From: Thiodiazotropha sp040507005
GTDB taxonomy: Bacteria > Pseudomonadota > Gammaproteobacteria > Chromatiales > Chromatiaceae
Direction: 5' to 3'
Assembly (NCBI GenBank): GCA_040507005.1
Contig: JBEVVS010000050.1
Coordinates: 1-64,000 of the forward strand
Length of the DNA: 64,000 nucleotides
Shown here: positions 35,297-44,071 of the stretch, piece after piece
Numbering within the stretch: the stretch's first letter is position 1
Layout: the number at the start of each line of letters is the position of its first letter
Made by a program: the position numbers and the translations under genes
Notes under the pieces: model-generated
Database searches by the model: none
What the model saw: only the letters and a program-made list of their open reading frames with translations
What the model was told of the DNA's origin: nothing

Positions 35297-35473
35297 CAGT
35301 CCTGTTTCTGTTTTGCAGTTGAGATGTGGGTTCTATTGTTAGATTGCGTCAGTTGAAAAATGCTCACTGTTTTTTCAGGGTGACTCGTGGCATGGCTCGT
35401 CCTCAGATAGAATACAGAGAGTGGCGGCTTCCTGCTAGAATCTGCCAGCTGTCATCAAAATAAGGATAACCCT

Positions 35474-36022
35474 ATGCCTGTGGATGCCTCCAACCTGATA
35501 TGGATCGATCTGGAAATGACTGGGCTCGATACCCAGCACGACGAGATTATCGAGATCGCGACTATCGTCACCGACGTGAGATTGAGCATCATCGCCGAAG
35601 GGCCCATGATCGCAATCCATCAGCCGCAGCAGAGACTGGATGCGATGGATGAGTGGAACCAGCGCCAACATGGTGCCTCCGGATTGATTGAACGGGTTCA
35701 GCAGAGCACCTATAACGAAGCCAAGGCGGAGGCGGAAACCCTCGAGTTTCTACGCCAATATCTGCCCGCTGGCGCCTCGCCCATGTGTGGCAACAGCATC
35801 TGCCAGGATAGGCGTTTTCTGGCCAAGAGCATGCCTAATCTCGAGGCCTTCTTTCACTATCGGAACCTGGATGTGAGTACCCTCAAGGAGCTGATGAATC
35901 GATGGGCACCTTCCCTAAGCGGTGGATTCACCAAACAGGGTAAGCATCTGGCATTGGATGACATCAGGGACTCCATCAATGAGTTACGCTACTATCGGGA
36001 TCATTTCCTGCGGCTGCCCTGA
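35474..36022 (+). CDS. orn: Oligoribonuclease
   Basis: This 182-residue DEDDh exonuclease degrades two- to five-base RNA and pGpG, completing cyclic-di-GMP turnover. Motifs are WIDLEMTGLD (D, E), GNSICQDRRFL, and the final HLALDDIRDSI (H...D). Length is standard. Its last 22 bases overlap the end of queG on the other strand. The presence of PilZ and GGDEF genes in the window fits its role in that pathway. Confidence 0.97.
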   Translation: MPVDASNLIWIDLEMTGLDTQHDEIIEIATIVTDVRLSIIAEGPMIAIHQPQQRLDAMDEWNQRQHGASGLIERVQQSTYNEAKAEAETLEFLRQYLPAGASPMCGNSICQDRRFLAKSMPNLEAFFHYRNLDVSTLKELMNRWAPSLSGGFTKQGKHLALDDIRDSINELRYYRDHFLRLP

Positions 36023-37110
36023 CTGGATGACTCCGCCTTATGCTGGCTGAGGGCCCACTCAACATGCTCCCGCAGCATGAGAGATGGGTGATTCAGGCGC
36101 ATCTGCAACGCCGTGACAACAGCTTCAGAGGTGGGGGCGTTACCCAGGGCCACGGCAATATTACGCAGCCAGCGGATGAATCCCAGACGGCGAATCGCAG
36201 AGCCTTCAGTGGTCTTCAGGAATTTCGCTTCATCCCAGCTGAACAGCTCAATCAGGGTGGAACTGTCGAGTGAGGCGCGGGGGAGGAAGTCGACCTCCGC
36301 GGTAAGTTTGGCGAAGCGGTTCCAGGGGCAGGCCAGCATACAGTCGTCGCAGCCGAAGATCCTATTGCCTATACCTGGTCTAAGTGTTTCGGGAATCGAG
36401 CCATGCAGTTCGATGGTCAGATAGGAGATACAACGTCTTGCATCCAGCTGATAAGGGGCGACTATGGCCTGGGTGGGACAGCAGCTGATACAGGCCGAGC
36501 AGTCACCGCAATGATCCTGTGCCGGTGAGTCGCAGATCAGAGGTATGTTGGTAAAGATCTCACCCAAAAAGAACCAGGACCCTGCATCCCTGGCGATCAG
36601 ATTGGTATGTTTGCCTATCCATCCCAGTCCCGCCTTTTGCGCCAAGGGCTTTTCCATCACCGGTGCCGAGTCGACAAACACCCTGAAGTCGGCGTCGTCC
36701 ACCGCAGCGCGTATCAATTCCACCAATCTCTGCAAACGCTTGCGCAGTAATTTGTGGTAGTCGCGACCCAGTGCATAGCGTGCGATAAAAGCCAGTTCAG
36801 GATCTGCCAGGATTTCTTCGGACTGGGTCAAGGATTCCGGCAGGTAGTTTAATCTGGCTGATATGATGCGGCAGGTGCCGGGCTCCAATTCAGCCGGACG
36901 GCTGCGCTTGCTGCCATGTTTTTGCATATAGTCCATTTCACCCTGGTAACCTTTGGCAAGCCAGCTGTTGAGCTGGGATTCCGCACGGGTGATATTGGCA
37001 TCGCTGATACCGACGGCGTTCAGTCCCAGGGTTTGTCCCCAAGCCTTGATGTTGTGGGTCAACTCCGCCAGTTGTGTTTGTTGCAATGATTTAAGCCCTG
37101 TATGCGCCAT
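36001..37110 (-). CDS. queG: Epoxyqueuosine reductase
   Basis: This 369-residue cobalamin and iron-sulfur enzyme reduces epoxyqueuosine to queuosine in tRNA. Clear marks are YALGRDYHKLLRKRL, VDSAPVMEKPLAQKAGLGWIGKH, and two [4Fe-4S] motifs, CGDCSACISCCPT and CDDCMLACPWNRF. A HEAT-like C-terminus ends with RLNHPSLMLREHVEWAL. It needs cobalamin. It is divergent from nnrDE across 183 bases, a common gammaproteobacterial order. Confidence 0.97.
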   Translation of the reverse strand: MAHTGLKSLQQTQLAELTHNIKAWGQTLGLNAVGISDANITRAESQLNSWLAKGYQGEMDYMQKHGSKRSRPAELEPGTCRIISARLNYLPESLTQSEEILADPELAFIARYALGRDYHKLLRKRLQRLVELIRAAVDDADFRVFVDSAPVMEKPLAQKAGLGWIGKHTNLIARDAGSWFFLGEIFTNIPLICDSPAQDHCGDCSACISCCPTQAIVAPYQLDARRCISYLTIELHGSIPETLRPGIGNRIFGCDDCMLACPWNRFAKLTAEVDFLPRASLDSSTLIELFSWDEAKFLKTTEGSAIRRLGFIRWLRNIAVALGNAPTSEAVVTALQMRLNHPSLMLREHVEWALSQHKAESSSQGSRRK

Positions 37111-37293
37111 CTATGATTGCCGGCTCTGGACGGGTAGTGGTGTGTCACTATAACCCAGTTGCGACACCTCTCCTATCTGTTGACTGACTCCTTGAACAGA
37201 TTTTGAACCCTCATCGGCAACAGGGTATTGTTGCTCAAACACGATGGCTGAAGATGGTTGATTGGTACCTCGGTTTAGATTGAGAATAATCGA

Positions 37294-38802
37294 ATGCGTG
37301 TTATGCCACATACAGAGGAATTGCCCTACGCCCTTTACCGGGCGGCTCAGGTGAGAGAGTTCGATCGCATCGCCATCGAGGAGTTCGACATCCCCGGCGC
37401 GGAACTGATGGAGCGTGCCGGTAGCCGTGCCTATCAGTGTCTGCGGGATCGTTGGCCGGATCTATCCGAGATCGTCGTGGTGTGCGGTATGGGCAACAAT
37501 GGTGGCGATGGTTATGTGGTTGCCCGACTGGCCAGCCAGGCCGGCTTACGGGTACGGGTATTGCAGTTAGGGGACGCCTTGCAACTGAAGGGAGATGCCT
37601 TGCTCATGGCAGAGTCCTGGACGGACTTGGGGCATCCCATAGAGCCCTTCGAGAAGCTGGGCAGACCTGACCTGATCGTGGATGCCGTCCTGGGTACTGG
37701 ACTCGAGCGTGACGTCAGGGGAGCTTGGGCCACGGCCATCGAACAGATAAACAGTCATCCAGCGGATGTGTTTGCCATCGATATCCCGTCCGGACTGCAT
37801 GCCGATACGGGACGTATCATGGGCTGCGCCGTCGAGGCCCAAGCCAGCATCAGTTTCATTGGTTTGAAGCAGGGCATGTTTACCGGCCGGGGACCTGATT
37901 GCTGTGGTGAGATCGTCTTCGATGCCCTGGAAATCCCGGCCCGGGTCTATGCCCGGCAGCAACTTGCCTGCAAACGCATCGACTGGCAGAAGCGATCCAG
38001 TCTCATCGTACCCAGGCGACGCACTGCCCATAAGGGTGAATTTGGCCACCTGCTGGTTATTGCCGGTGACCGGGGTTATCCGGGTGCTGCCCGCTTGGCA
38101 GCCGAAGCTGCCGCCAGGAGTGGGGCGGGGCTGGTGACTCTGGCTACCCATCCTGAGCATGCCCACTGCCTGAACCTGGGCCGTCCCGAACTGATGGTGC
38201 GGGGGGTGACCGAAGGGGAGGAGATAGCACAACTGATGGATCGCGCCGATGCCCTGGTGTTGGGACCTGGCCTTGGACGTAACGAGTGGGGAGAGATGTG
38301 CCATCGGGCTGTCGATGGTTCCATGCTGCCGATGATAATCGATGCAGACGGCCTCAACTGGCTGGCCGATCAGCCAAGGCAGCGGGAGAATTGGATCTTG
38401 ACCCCCCATCCGGGAGAGGCAGCCAGGCTGCTTGGATGTGATATAGCCCGGGTGGAAAATGACCGATTCACTGCTATTGCAGAGATCCAGCAGCGTTTTG
38501 GCGGTGTCGTGATACTGAAAGGCGCGGGTACCCTGGTTTGTGATGGCAGTGCTCAACCCATCTCACTCTGCAGCGACGGCAATCCGGGTATGGCAACGGG
38601 GGGGAGCGGCGACCTGTTATGCGGTATCATCGGCGCCTTGGTTGCCCAGGGCCATCCCGTTCGCGAAGCCGCTGAATTGGGTGTCTGCCTGCATGCGGCA
38701 GCGGGTGACAGGGCTGCTATCGAGGGTGAAATCGGTCTCTTGGCTGCTGATCTGCTACCTGAAATACGCACCCTTCTGAACGGTATTGGTGACAGTGTTT
38801 GA
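37294..38802 (+). CDS. nnrDE: Bifunctional NAD(P)H-hydrate epimerase / ADP-dependent dehydratase
   Basis: This 502-residue enzyme repairs hydrated NADH and NADPH. The N-terminal YjeF epimerase domain (about 1-215) has GNNGGDGYVVARL and VDAVLGTGL; the C-terminal ribokinase-like dehydratase (about 230-500) has GEFGHLLVIAGD, LGPGLGR, LTPHPGEAARLLG and ATGGSGDLLCGI. The first ATG is used; another at 37303 is possible. It is followed by tsaE with a small overlap, the normal order. Confidence 0.96.
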   Translation: MRVMPHTEELPYALYRAAQVREFDRIAIEEFDIPGAELMERAGSRAYQCLRDRWPDLSEIVVVCGMGNNGGDGYVVARLASQAGLRVRVLQLGDALQLKGDALLMAESWTDLGHPIEPFEKLGRPDLIVDAVLGTGLERDVRGAWATAIEQINSHPADVFAIDIPSGLHADTGRIMGCAVEAQASISFIGLKQGMFTGRGPDCCGEIVFDALEIPARVYARQQLACKRIDWQKRSSLIVPRRRTAHKGEFGHLLVIAGDRGYPGAARLAAEAAARSGAGLVTLATHPEHAHCLNLGRPELMVRGVTEGEEIAQLMDRADALVLGPGLGRNEWGEMCHRAVDGSMLPMIIDADGLNWLADQPRQRENWILTPHPGEAARLLGCDIARVENDRFTAIAEIQQRFGGVVILKGAGTLVCDGSAQPISLCSDGNPGMATGGSGDLLCGIIGALVAQGHPVREAAELGVCLHAAAGDRAAIEGEIGLLAADLLPEIRTLLNGIGDSV

Positions 38803-39265
38803 AATAGAGGTCAAAGGTGAGGAACGGCAGGAGGCGGTTGGCGCCTGTCTGGCATTGAACTGCAGTCCGCCATTTATTGTCTATCTCGAGGGTAACCTTG
38901 GGACGGGTAAGACTACCCTTGTGAGGGGGTTCCTGCGACAACTGGGACATCAGGGAAGGGTCAAAAGCCCTACCTATACCTTGTTGGAGCCCTATGAAAT
39001 AGCGGGTCGATACTATTACCATTTTGACCTCTACCGTCTGTCGGATCCCAGGGAATTGGACTATTTAGGTGTTGAGGATCTTCTGAATAAGGATGCGTTG
39101 TTATTGATAGAGTGGCCTGAAAAGGGTGTCGGCGTACTGCCCCAGGCGGATCTGATGATTCATTTTGCCCATCATGATCAGCTACGGCGGCTTAGATTCG
39201 AAGCGGTGACCGAGCGGGGCGCAAAATCTCTCCCTAAGCTACAGGATGCTTTGGCTGAAGTTTAA
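38786..39265 (+). CDS. tsaE: tRNA threonylcarbamoyladenosine biosynthesis ATPase TsaE
   Basis: This protein of about 159 residues is needed with TsaB, TsaC and TsaD for the t6A37 tRNA modification. The P-loop is LEGNLGTGKTTLVRGFL, followed by VKSPTYTLLEPYE, FDLYRLSDPRELDYLG and LIEWPEKG. The start is ambiguous: TTG 38786, GTG 38789 and GTG 38795 are all in frame and all overlap the end of nnrDE. GTG 38789 or 38795 may be the real one. Confidence 0.93.
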   Translation: MVTVFEIEVKGEERQEAVGACLALNCSPPFIVYLEGNLGTGKTTLVRGFLRQLGHQGRVKSPTYTLLEPYEIAGRYYYHFDLYRLSDPRELDYLGVEDLLNKDALLLIEWPEKGVGVLPQADLMIHFAHHDQLRRLRFEAVTERGAKSLPKLQDALAEV

Positions 39266-39368
39266 GTTTTTTAAAGAAAAACGACCTATCTTACAGAAAA
39301 CCTTGGAAAAATGACTATAGCGTGCTATTTTTAGGATGAATTTGCTCGTATTCAAAGGTGATGGGGAA

Positions 39369-40685
39369 ATGAGGAAGAATTGCCTACTGCTGCTGCTGAT
39401 GTTGCTGAGCAGTCTCCCTCTCTACGCTAAACAGTCGCAGATCACCGGATTACGTATCTGGTCGGCACCCGACCATGTCAGATTAGTGTTCGATGCGAAC
39501 AGCCAGATCAGCCACAAGATCTTCACCCTCAAGGCGCCAGACCGGTTGGTGCTGGATCTGAAAAACACCGCTCTGACCGAACATCTTCCTGACCCAACCA
39601 AAGAGAACAAGATCATCCGCGGCATGCGATCCGCGGTGCGCGACAAGCGGGATATGCGGGTCGTGTTCGATCTTAACAGTGCGGTTAAGCCGAAGAGTTT
39701 CTCACTCAAGCCCAATCGTGAGTATGGCCATCGTCTGGTTATCGATCTGTACGATGACAAGCATACCGCTACCCGACGCACGCAACCGGTGAAGACAGCC
39801 AAAGCCCTGGGGCAGCGGGATGTGGTGATTGCCGTGGACCCGGGTCATGGTGGCGAGGATCCCGGTGCCCGCGGCGTCAAAGGAACCTATGAAAAGGATG
39901 TAGTGCTGGCGATCGGGCGCAAATTGGTGAAAGAGATCAATAAACAGAAGGGTATGCGGGCGGTACTTATTCGTGATGGCGACTACTATCTTGGTTTGCG
40001 CAAAAGGATTGCCAAGGCCCGAGAACACCAGGCGGATCTGTTTGTGTCGATTCACGCCGATGCCTTCCACAATCGGAAGGTGCGGGGCTCTTCGGTCTAT
40101 ACCCTGTCGCGAAGCGGGGCTTCCAATGAAGCGGCCCGCTGGCTGGCGGAGAGAGAGAACAGTGCGGACTTAGTGGGTGGTGTCTCCCTCGAGGATAAGG
40201 ATGACATGCTCGCCTCGGTGTTGCTCGATCTCTCCCAGATCGGCACATTGCAGGCAAGCTCCGAGGCGGCCAACCGGGTATTGAAGCAGCTCAAAGGGCT
40301 TGGCAAAACCCATAAACGCAGGGTACAGCAAGCGGGTTTCGTGGTGCTGAAGTCTCCAGATATCCCCTCCATGCTGGTAGAGACTGCCTTTATCTCCAAT
40401 CCGGATGAAGAGCGGCGCCTGAGGAGCAAGAAACACCAGCAAAAGATGGCTACCGCCCTGATGAAAGGGATTCGCGACTATTTCAAATTCCAACCACCAC
40501 CGGGTACCTTGCTCGCCTCCAATCAGGCGCGAAGGGCGCCACGCAAACATGTCATCTCCCGGGGTGAAACGCTGATTGCTATCGCCAATCGCTACCAGGT
40601 CAGTGTCAGTCGACTGCGAAAAACCAATGAACTGAAGGGCGATACCATCCGCATCGGTCAGGTACTGCAGATTCCCGGCGGCTGA
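39369..40685 (+). CDS. amiC: N-acetylmuramoyl-L-alanine amidase, AmiC type with LysM
   Basis: This 438-residue periplasmic cell-separation amidase has a signal peptide (about 1-22), an AMIN domain (about 25-130, targeting to septum), an Amidase_3 domain with zinc ligands in AVDPGHGGEDPGA (His), KDVVLAIGRKL (Glu) and VSIHADAF (His), and a C-terminal LysM (about 390-436, ISRGETLIAIANRY). ATG 39369 with GGGGAA upstream is chosen; an ATG 33 bases earlier adds residues ahead of the signal peptide. The order tsaE-amiC-mutL is typical. Confidence 0.95.
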   Translation: MRKNCLLLLLMLLSSLPLYAKQSQITGLRIWSAPDHVRLVFDANSQISHKIFTLKAPDRLVLDLKNTALTEHLPDPTKENKIIRGMRSAVRDKRDMRVVFDLNSAVKPKSFSLKPNREYGHRLVIDLYDDKHTATRRTQPVKTAKALGQRDVVIAVDPGHGGEDPGARGVKGTYEKDVVLAIGRKLVKEINKQKGMRAVLIRDGDYYLGLRKRIAKAREHQADLFVSIHADAFHNRKVRGSSVYTLSRSGASNEAARWLAERENSADLVGGVSLEDKDDMLASVLLDLSQIGTLQASSEAANRVLKQLKGLGKTHKRRVQQAGFVVLKSPDIPSMLVETAFISNPDEERRLRSKKHQQKMATALMKGIRDYFKFQPPPGTLLASNQARRAPRKHVISRGETLIAIANRYQVSVSRLRKTNELKGDTIRIGQVLQIPGG

Positions 40686-40784
40686 AATCCTCTGCCCCAA
40701 GGGCTAAACCATAGCCCGTTTCCTGGATGGATGGCACAATAGCCCATTCAGACAGCTTCCATCCATGACAAACGCCAGCTGATT

Positions 40785-42560
40785 ATGCCGATCCGCATTC
40801 TGCCGTCACAACTCATCAATCAGATTGCCGCTGGCGAAGTGGTGGAGCGTCCCGCATCGGTGATCAAGGAGTTGCTGGAGAACAGCCTCGATGCGGGGGC
40901 GCATCAAATCGATATTGAGATCGAGCAGGGGGGTATCAAACGCATCCAGGTTCGCGACGACGGGGTGGGAATTGTTAAACAAGAGTTGAGTATGGCCCTG
41001 TCGCGACATGCCACCAGTAAGGTCACCCGGTTCAAGGATCTGGAATCACTTTGCAGCATGGGGTTTAGGGGTGAAGCGCTCCCCAGTATCAGTTCCGTTT
41101 CCCGTCTCAGATTGATCTCCCGTCATCAGCAGGCCGGTGAGGCCTGGGAGGTTAGCGGGGATGGCTCGGACGCAGTCACAGAACCCAGGCCGGCAGCGCA
41201 TCCTCCAGGTACCAGCGTCGAGGTGTGCGACCTGTTTTACAATACCCCGGCGAGGCGCAAGTTTCTGCGCACTGAAAAGACCGAGTTCAACCACATCAAT
41301 TCACTGTTTCAACGTTTTGCCCTGGCGCACTTCGGGGTGGGACTCTCTCTTCACCATAATCGACGTCAGATTCATGCCTTGCCCCCCTGCCGTGATCAAG
41401 CTGACAGGGAGAGACGGATTCAAAGTCTGCTTGGAACAGGCTTTCTGGAGCAGGCGCTAGCCATCGAAGAGCAGGCCGGCGATCTGCTCCTGAGTGGCTG
41501 GGTGGCAAGGCCGAGTTTTTCTCGTGCACAGGCGGATATGCAGTATTTCTACGTGAATCAGCGCATGGTCAGGGACAAGCTGGTTACCCATGCAATTCGC
41601 CAGGGTTATCAGGATGTGCTCTATCACGGCCGTCATCCCGCCTATCTGCTGTTCCTCGATTTGGACCCGCGCAGAGTGGATGTCAATGTGCACCCGACGA
41701 AACACGAGGTGCGCTTTCGCGATTCGCGCTCGGTACACGATTTCATCTATCGGGGCCTGCACCGGCTGTTGGCCCAGACTCACCCCCAGGCCAGTCAGGA
41801 GAGTGTTGCTGAATCAGCTACACCAATGCATGAATCGGCCTATGAATACCGACCGCAGCCTGGGATGAATTTGCACGTAGCCGAGGGTCCTGCTGCCTAT
41901 CGAGCCGCGTTCGCGGCCCAACAACCCGACCATACAGATGGGGATTCAACGACCCAGTCTAGCCAGCCGGAGCAAATCCCGCCGCTTGGCTTTGCCCTGG
42001 CACAAATTCATGGTGTCTATATCCTGGCGCAGAACGAAGCCGGCTTGGTGTTGGTGGATATGCACGCAGCCCATGAACGCATCACCTATGAGCGCTTTAA
42101 GCAGACTCACGCAGGTGATGGCATCACCAGCCAACCCTTATTGGTCCCTGTGACCGTTGCGGTAAGCGTCACAGAGGCTGATTTGGTTGAGGAGTTTCGA
42201 CCCCTGTTGCATCAACTCGGCATCGAGGTCAGCCGCTTGGGTAGGGATTCCCTGGCGATCAGGTCGATTCCGGCGCTGCTCCGGGGGGGCGATGCGGAGA
42301 CCCTGTTGCGTGATCTGCTGTCCGATCTTGGGGAGTATGGCCACACCGACCGCATGCAGGTGGAAATCGAAAAGGTGCTGGCCACCATGGCATGTCATGG
42401 ATCCGTGAGGGCGAATCGCCGTCTTGAAGTGGATGAGATGAATGCCTTGCTGCGTGATATGGAGAGGACCGAACGGGCGGATCAATGCAATCACGGCAGG
42501 CCCACCTGGGTGCAGATGAGCTTAAGTGAATTGGACAGACTCTTTTTAAGGGGTCGATGA
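40785..42560 (+). CDS. mutL: DNA mismatch repair protein MutL
   Basis: This 591-residue GHKL ATPase coordinates mismatch repair. The N-terminus IAAGEVVERPASVIKELLENS and DDGVGI, GFRGEALPSI are the ATPase motifs. The C-terminal domain has DMHAAHERITYE, which matches the D-x-HA-x2-E-x4-E metal motif of MutL nucleases, and MACHGSVRAN. So this MutL is probably an endonuclease, unlike that of E. coli. It is followed by miaA one base downstream. Confidence 0.97.
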   Translation: MPIRILPSQLINQIAAGEVVERPASVIKELLENSLDAGAHQIDIEIEQGGIKRIQVRDDGVGIVKQELSMALSRHATSKVTRFKDLESLCSMGFRGEALPSISSVSRLRLISRHQQAGEAWEVSGDGSDAVTEPRPAAHPPGTSVEVCDLFYNTPARRKFLRTEKTEFNHINSLFQRFALAHFGVGLSLHHNRRQIHALPPCRDQADRERRIQSLLGTGFLEQALAIEEQAGDLLLSGWVARPSFSRAQADMQYFYVNQRMVRDKLVTHAIRQGYQDVLYHGRHPAYLLFLDLDPRRVDVNVHPTKHEVRFRDSRSVHDFIYRGLHRLLAQTHPQASQESVAESATPMHESAYEYRPQPGMNLHVAEGPAAYRAAFAAQQPDHTDGDSTTQSSQPEQIPPLGFALAQIHGVYILAQNEAGLVLVDMHAAHERITYERFKQTHAGDGITSQPLLVPVTVAVSVTEADLVEEFRPLLHQLGIEVSRLGRDSLAIRSIPALLRGGDAETLLRDLLSDLGEYGHTDRMQVEIEKVLATMACHGSVRANRRLEVDEMNALLRDMERTERADQCNHGRPTWVQMSLSELDRLFLRGR

Positions 42561-42561
42561 G

Positions 42562-43530
42562 ATGGGGACAGGGGAGCGAGTCGAAGCTGCACCGCCTGCC
42601 ATTTTTCTCATGGGACCCACCGCCTCGGGAAAGACCGAGTTGGCCGTGCAACTGGTTGAGCGGCTGCCCCTGGAGATCATCAGTGTCGATTCTGCCCTCG
42701 TCTACCGGGGTATGGATATAGGGACAGCCAAACCGGATCAGGCCACGCTGCAGATCGCGCCCCATCGGTTGATCGATATCAGAGATCCATCGGAGAATTA
42801 CTCCGCGGCCGCTTTTCGGGAGGATGCGTTGGCAGAAATGGCCGCCATCACCCGGGCAGGCAGGGTACCCCTGCTGGTTGGTGGCACCATGCTCTATTTC
42901 AAGGCCCTGGAAGAGGGGCTCTCTGACTTGCCGGAAGCCGATCCCGGGATCAGGGCGCGCTTGGATCGGGAATTGCAAAGCCTCGGTTTACACGAGTTAC
43001 ACCAGCGTCTGACCCAGCTGGATCCCGCAGCGGGTCGGCGTATCCATGCCAATGATCCCCAGAGGATCCTGCGTGCATTGGAAGTGATTGAGATCAGCGG
43101 TAAAACCCTGACTGAACTTCAGCAGGGCAGTGTTGGTCATAGATTGCCATACAGGGTGCTGAAGTTGGTGCGGGCACCCCGAGAACGAACTCAGTTGCAT
43201 GCGCGCATAGAGCGACGCTTTCTTGAGATGCTGGAGCAGGGATTTGAACAGGAGGTCAGATCATTGATGGAGCGGAGTGATCTCTCTCCCGCGATGCCCT
43301 CTATGCGGGCTGTGGGGTATAGGCAGATGCTCGGTTTCCTTTTGGGTGAATTATCTCGGGATGAGATGATAGAAAGAGGCATAATTGCCACACGTCAGCT
43401 GGCGAAGCGTCAGTTTACCTGGCTGCGAAGCTGTAAGGGGTGCCACTGGCTCGATGAAGAGAAAGGGGTGTTTAAGCAGGCGATGGAACTGATTTCGAGT
43501 CGGTTCCCGTCATTTTTCAGCATTTCCTAG
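42562..43530 (+). CDS. miaA: tRNA dimethylallyltransferase
   Basis: This 322-residue enzyme adds a dimethylallyl group to A37 of tRNAs reading U-starting codons. Motifs are LMGPTASGKTELAVQL (P-loop), ISVDSALVYRGMDIGTAKP, LVGGTMLYFKAL, and the C-terminal RQLAKRQFTWLR. Length is normal. It shares an operon with mutL and precedes hfq after 177 bases. Confidence 0.97.
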   Translation: MGTGERVEAAPPAIFLMGPTASGKTELAVQLVERLPLEIISVDSALVYRGMDIGTAKPDQATLQIAPHRLIDIRDPSENYSAAAFREDALAEMAAITRAGRVPLLVGGTMLYFKALEEGLSDLPEADPGIRARLDRELQSLGLHELHQRLTQLDPAAGRRIHANDPQRILRALEVIEISGKTLTELQQGSVGHRLPYRVLKLVRAPRERTQLHARIERRFLEMLEQGFEQEVRSLMERSDLSPAMPSMRAVGYRQMLGFLLGELSRDEMIERGIIATRQLAKRQFTWLRSCKGCHWLDEEKGVFKQAMELISSRFPSFFSIS

Positions 43531-43707
43531 CCTCTTGTAGTTGATTAAGGTACTATTTTTCATTCATTGCTATTGATATTTTGTATGCATGGACAAAAAA
43601 ACATTGTGCTAAACTTCCGCCTGTGGCGTCGTTTTTTTTACAGTTGCCAGTCTGCATAGTGCGCTTAATATCACTGCCAAAATAGAAACACAATAAGGAG
43701 AAACTCC

Positions 43708-43977
43708 ATGTCTAAAGGGCAAAGTCTACAAGACCCTTTTTTGAATGCACTGAGGAAGGAACGCGTGCCAGTATCAATTTTTCTAGTCAACGGTATCAAG
43801 CTGCAGGGACAGATTGAATCGTTCGACCAGTTTGTAGTGCTTTTGAAGAATAGTGTCAGTCAAATGGTCTATAAACATGCTATCTCAACGGTTGTACCCG
43901 CGAGAAATGTACGTATTCAGCATGCGAATGGTCAAGGTGAAGAGCCAGCGCCACCCGCGGGTACTGGTAATTTCTAA
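43708..43977 (+). CDS. hfq: RNA chaperone Hfq
   Basis: This 89-residue hexameric Sm-like RNA chaperone mediates small RNA regulation. The Sm1 motif LQDPFLNALRKERVPVSIFL and Sm2 motif YKHAISTVVP are intact, with a short acidic/proline C-tail. AAGGAG eight bases before the ATG is a strong ribosome site. The 177-base gap before it is AT-rich with a T8 run after a small GC hairpin (about 43619-43640), perhaps a weak terminator or its own promoter region. Confidence 0.98.
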   Translation: MSKGQSLQDPFLNALRKERVPVSIFLVNGIKLQGQIESFDQFVVLLKNSVSQMVYKHAISTVVPARNVRIQHANGQGEEPAPPAGTGNF

Positions 43978-44071
43978 CCTTCGTGAACAGTCAGCTATCG
44001 GGCCTATCGCCTAAAAGATATGCCCGATAGTATAGTATTCTACCTTCCGGCCTATCCTCTCTGATCCCACT

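Noticed and set aside
37567..38556. 329-codon minus-strand frame over nnrDE
   Set aside because: It is a shadow of the well-supported nnrDE gene; its own composition is unlike a folded protein.
40701..40717. Terminator after amiC
   Set aside because: GGGCTA-AACCA-TAGCCC is a real hairpin but is followed by only three T, so it is not a convincing terminator.
43619..43640. Terminator or small RNA before hfq
   Set aside because: CGCC-TGT-GGCG followed by TCG and T8 is suggestive, but the stem is only four pairs, so I did not list it as a feature.
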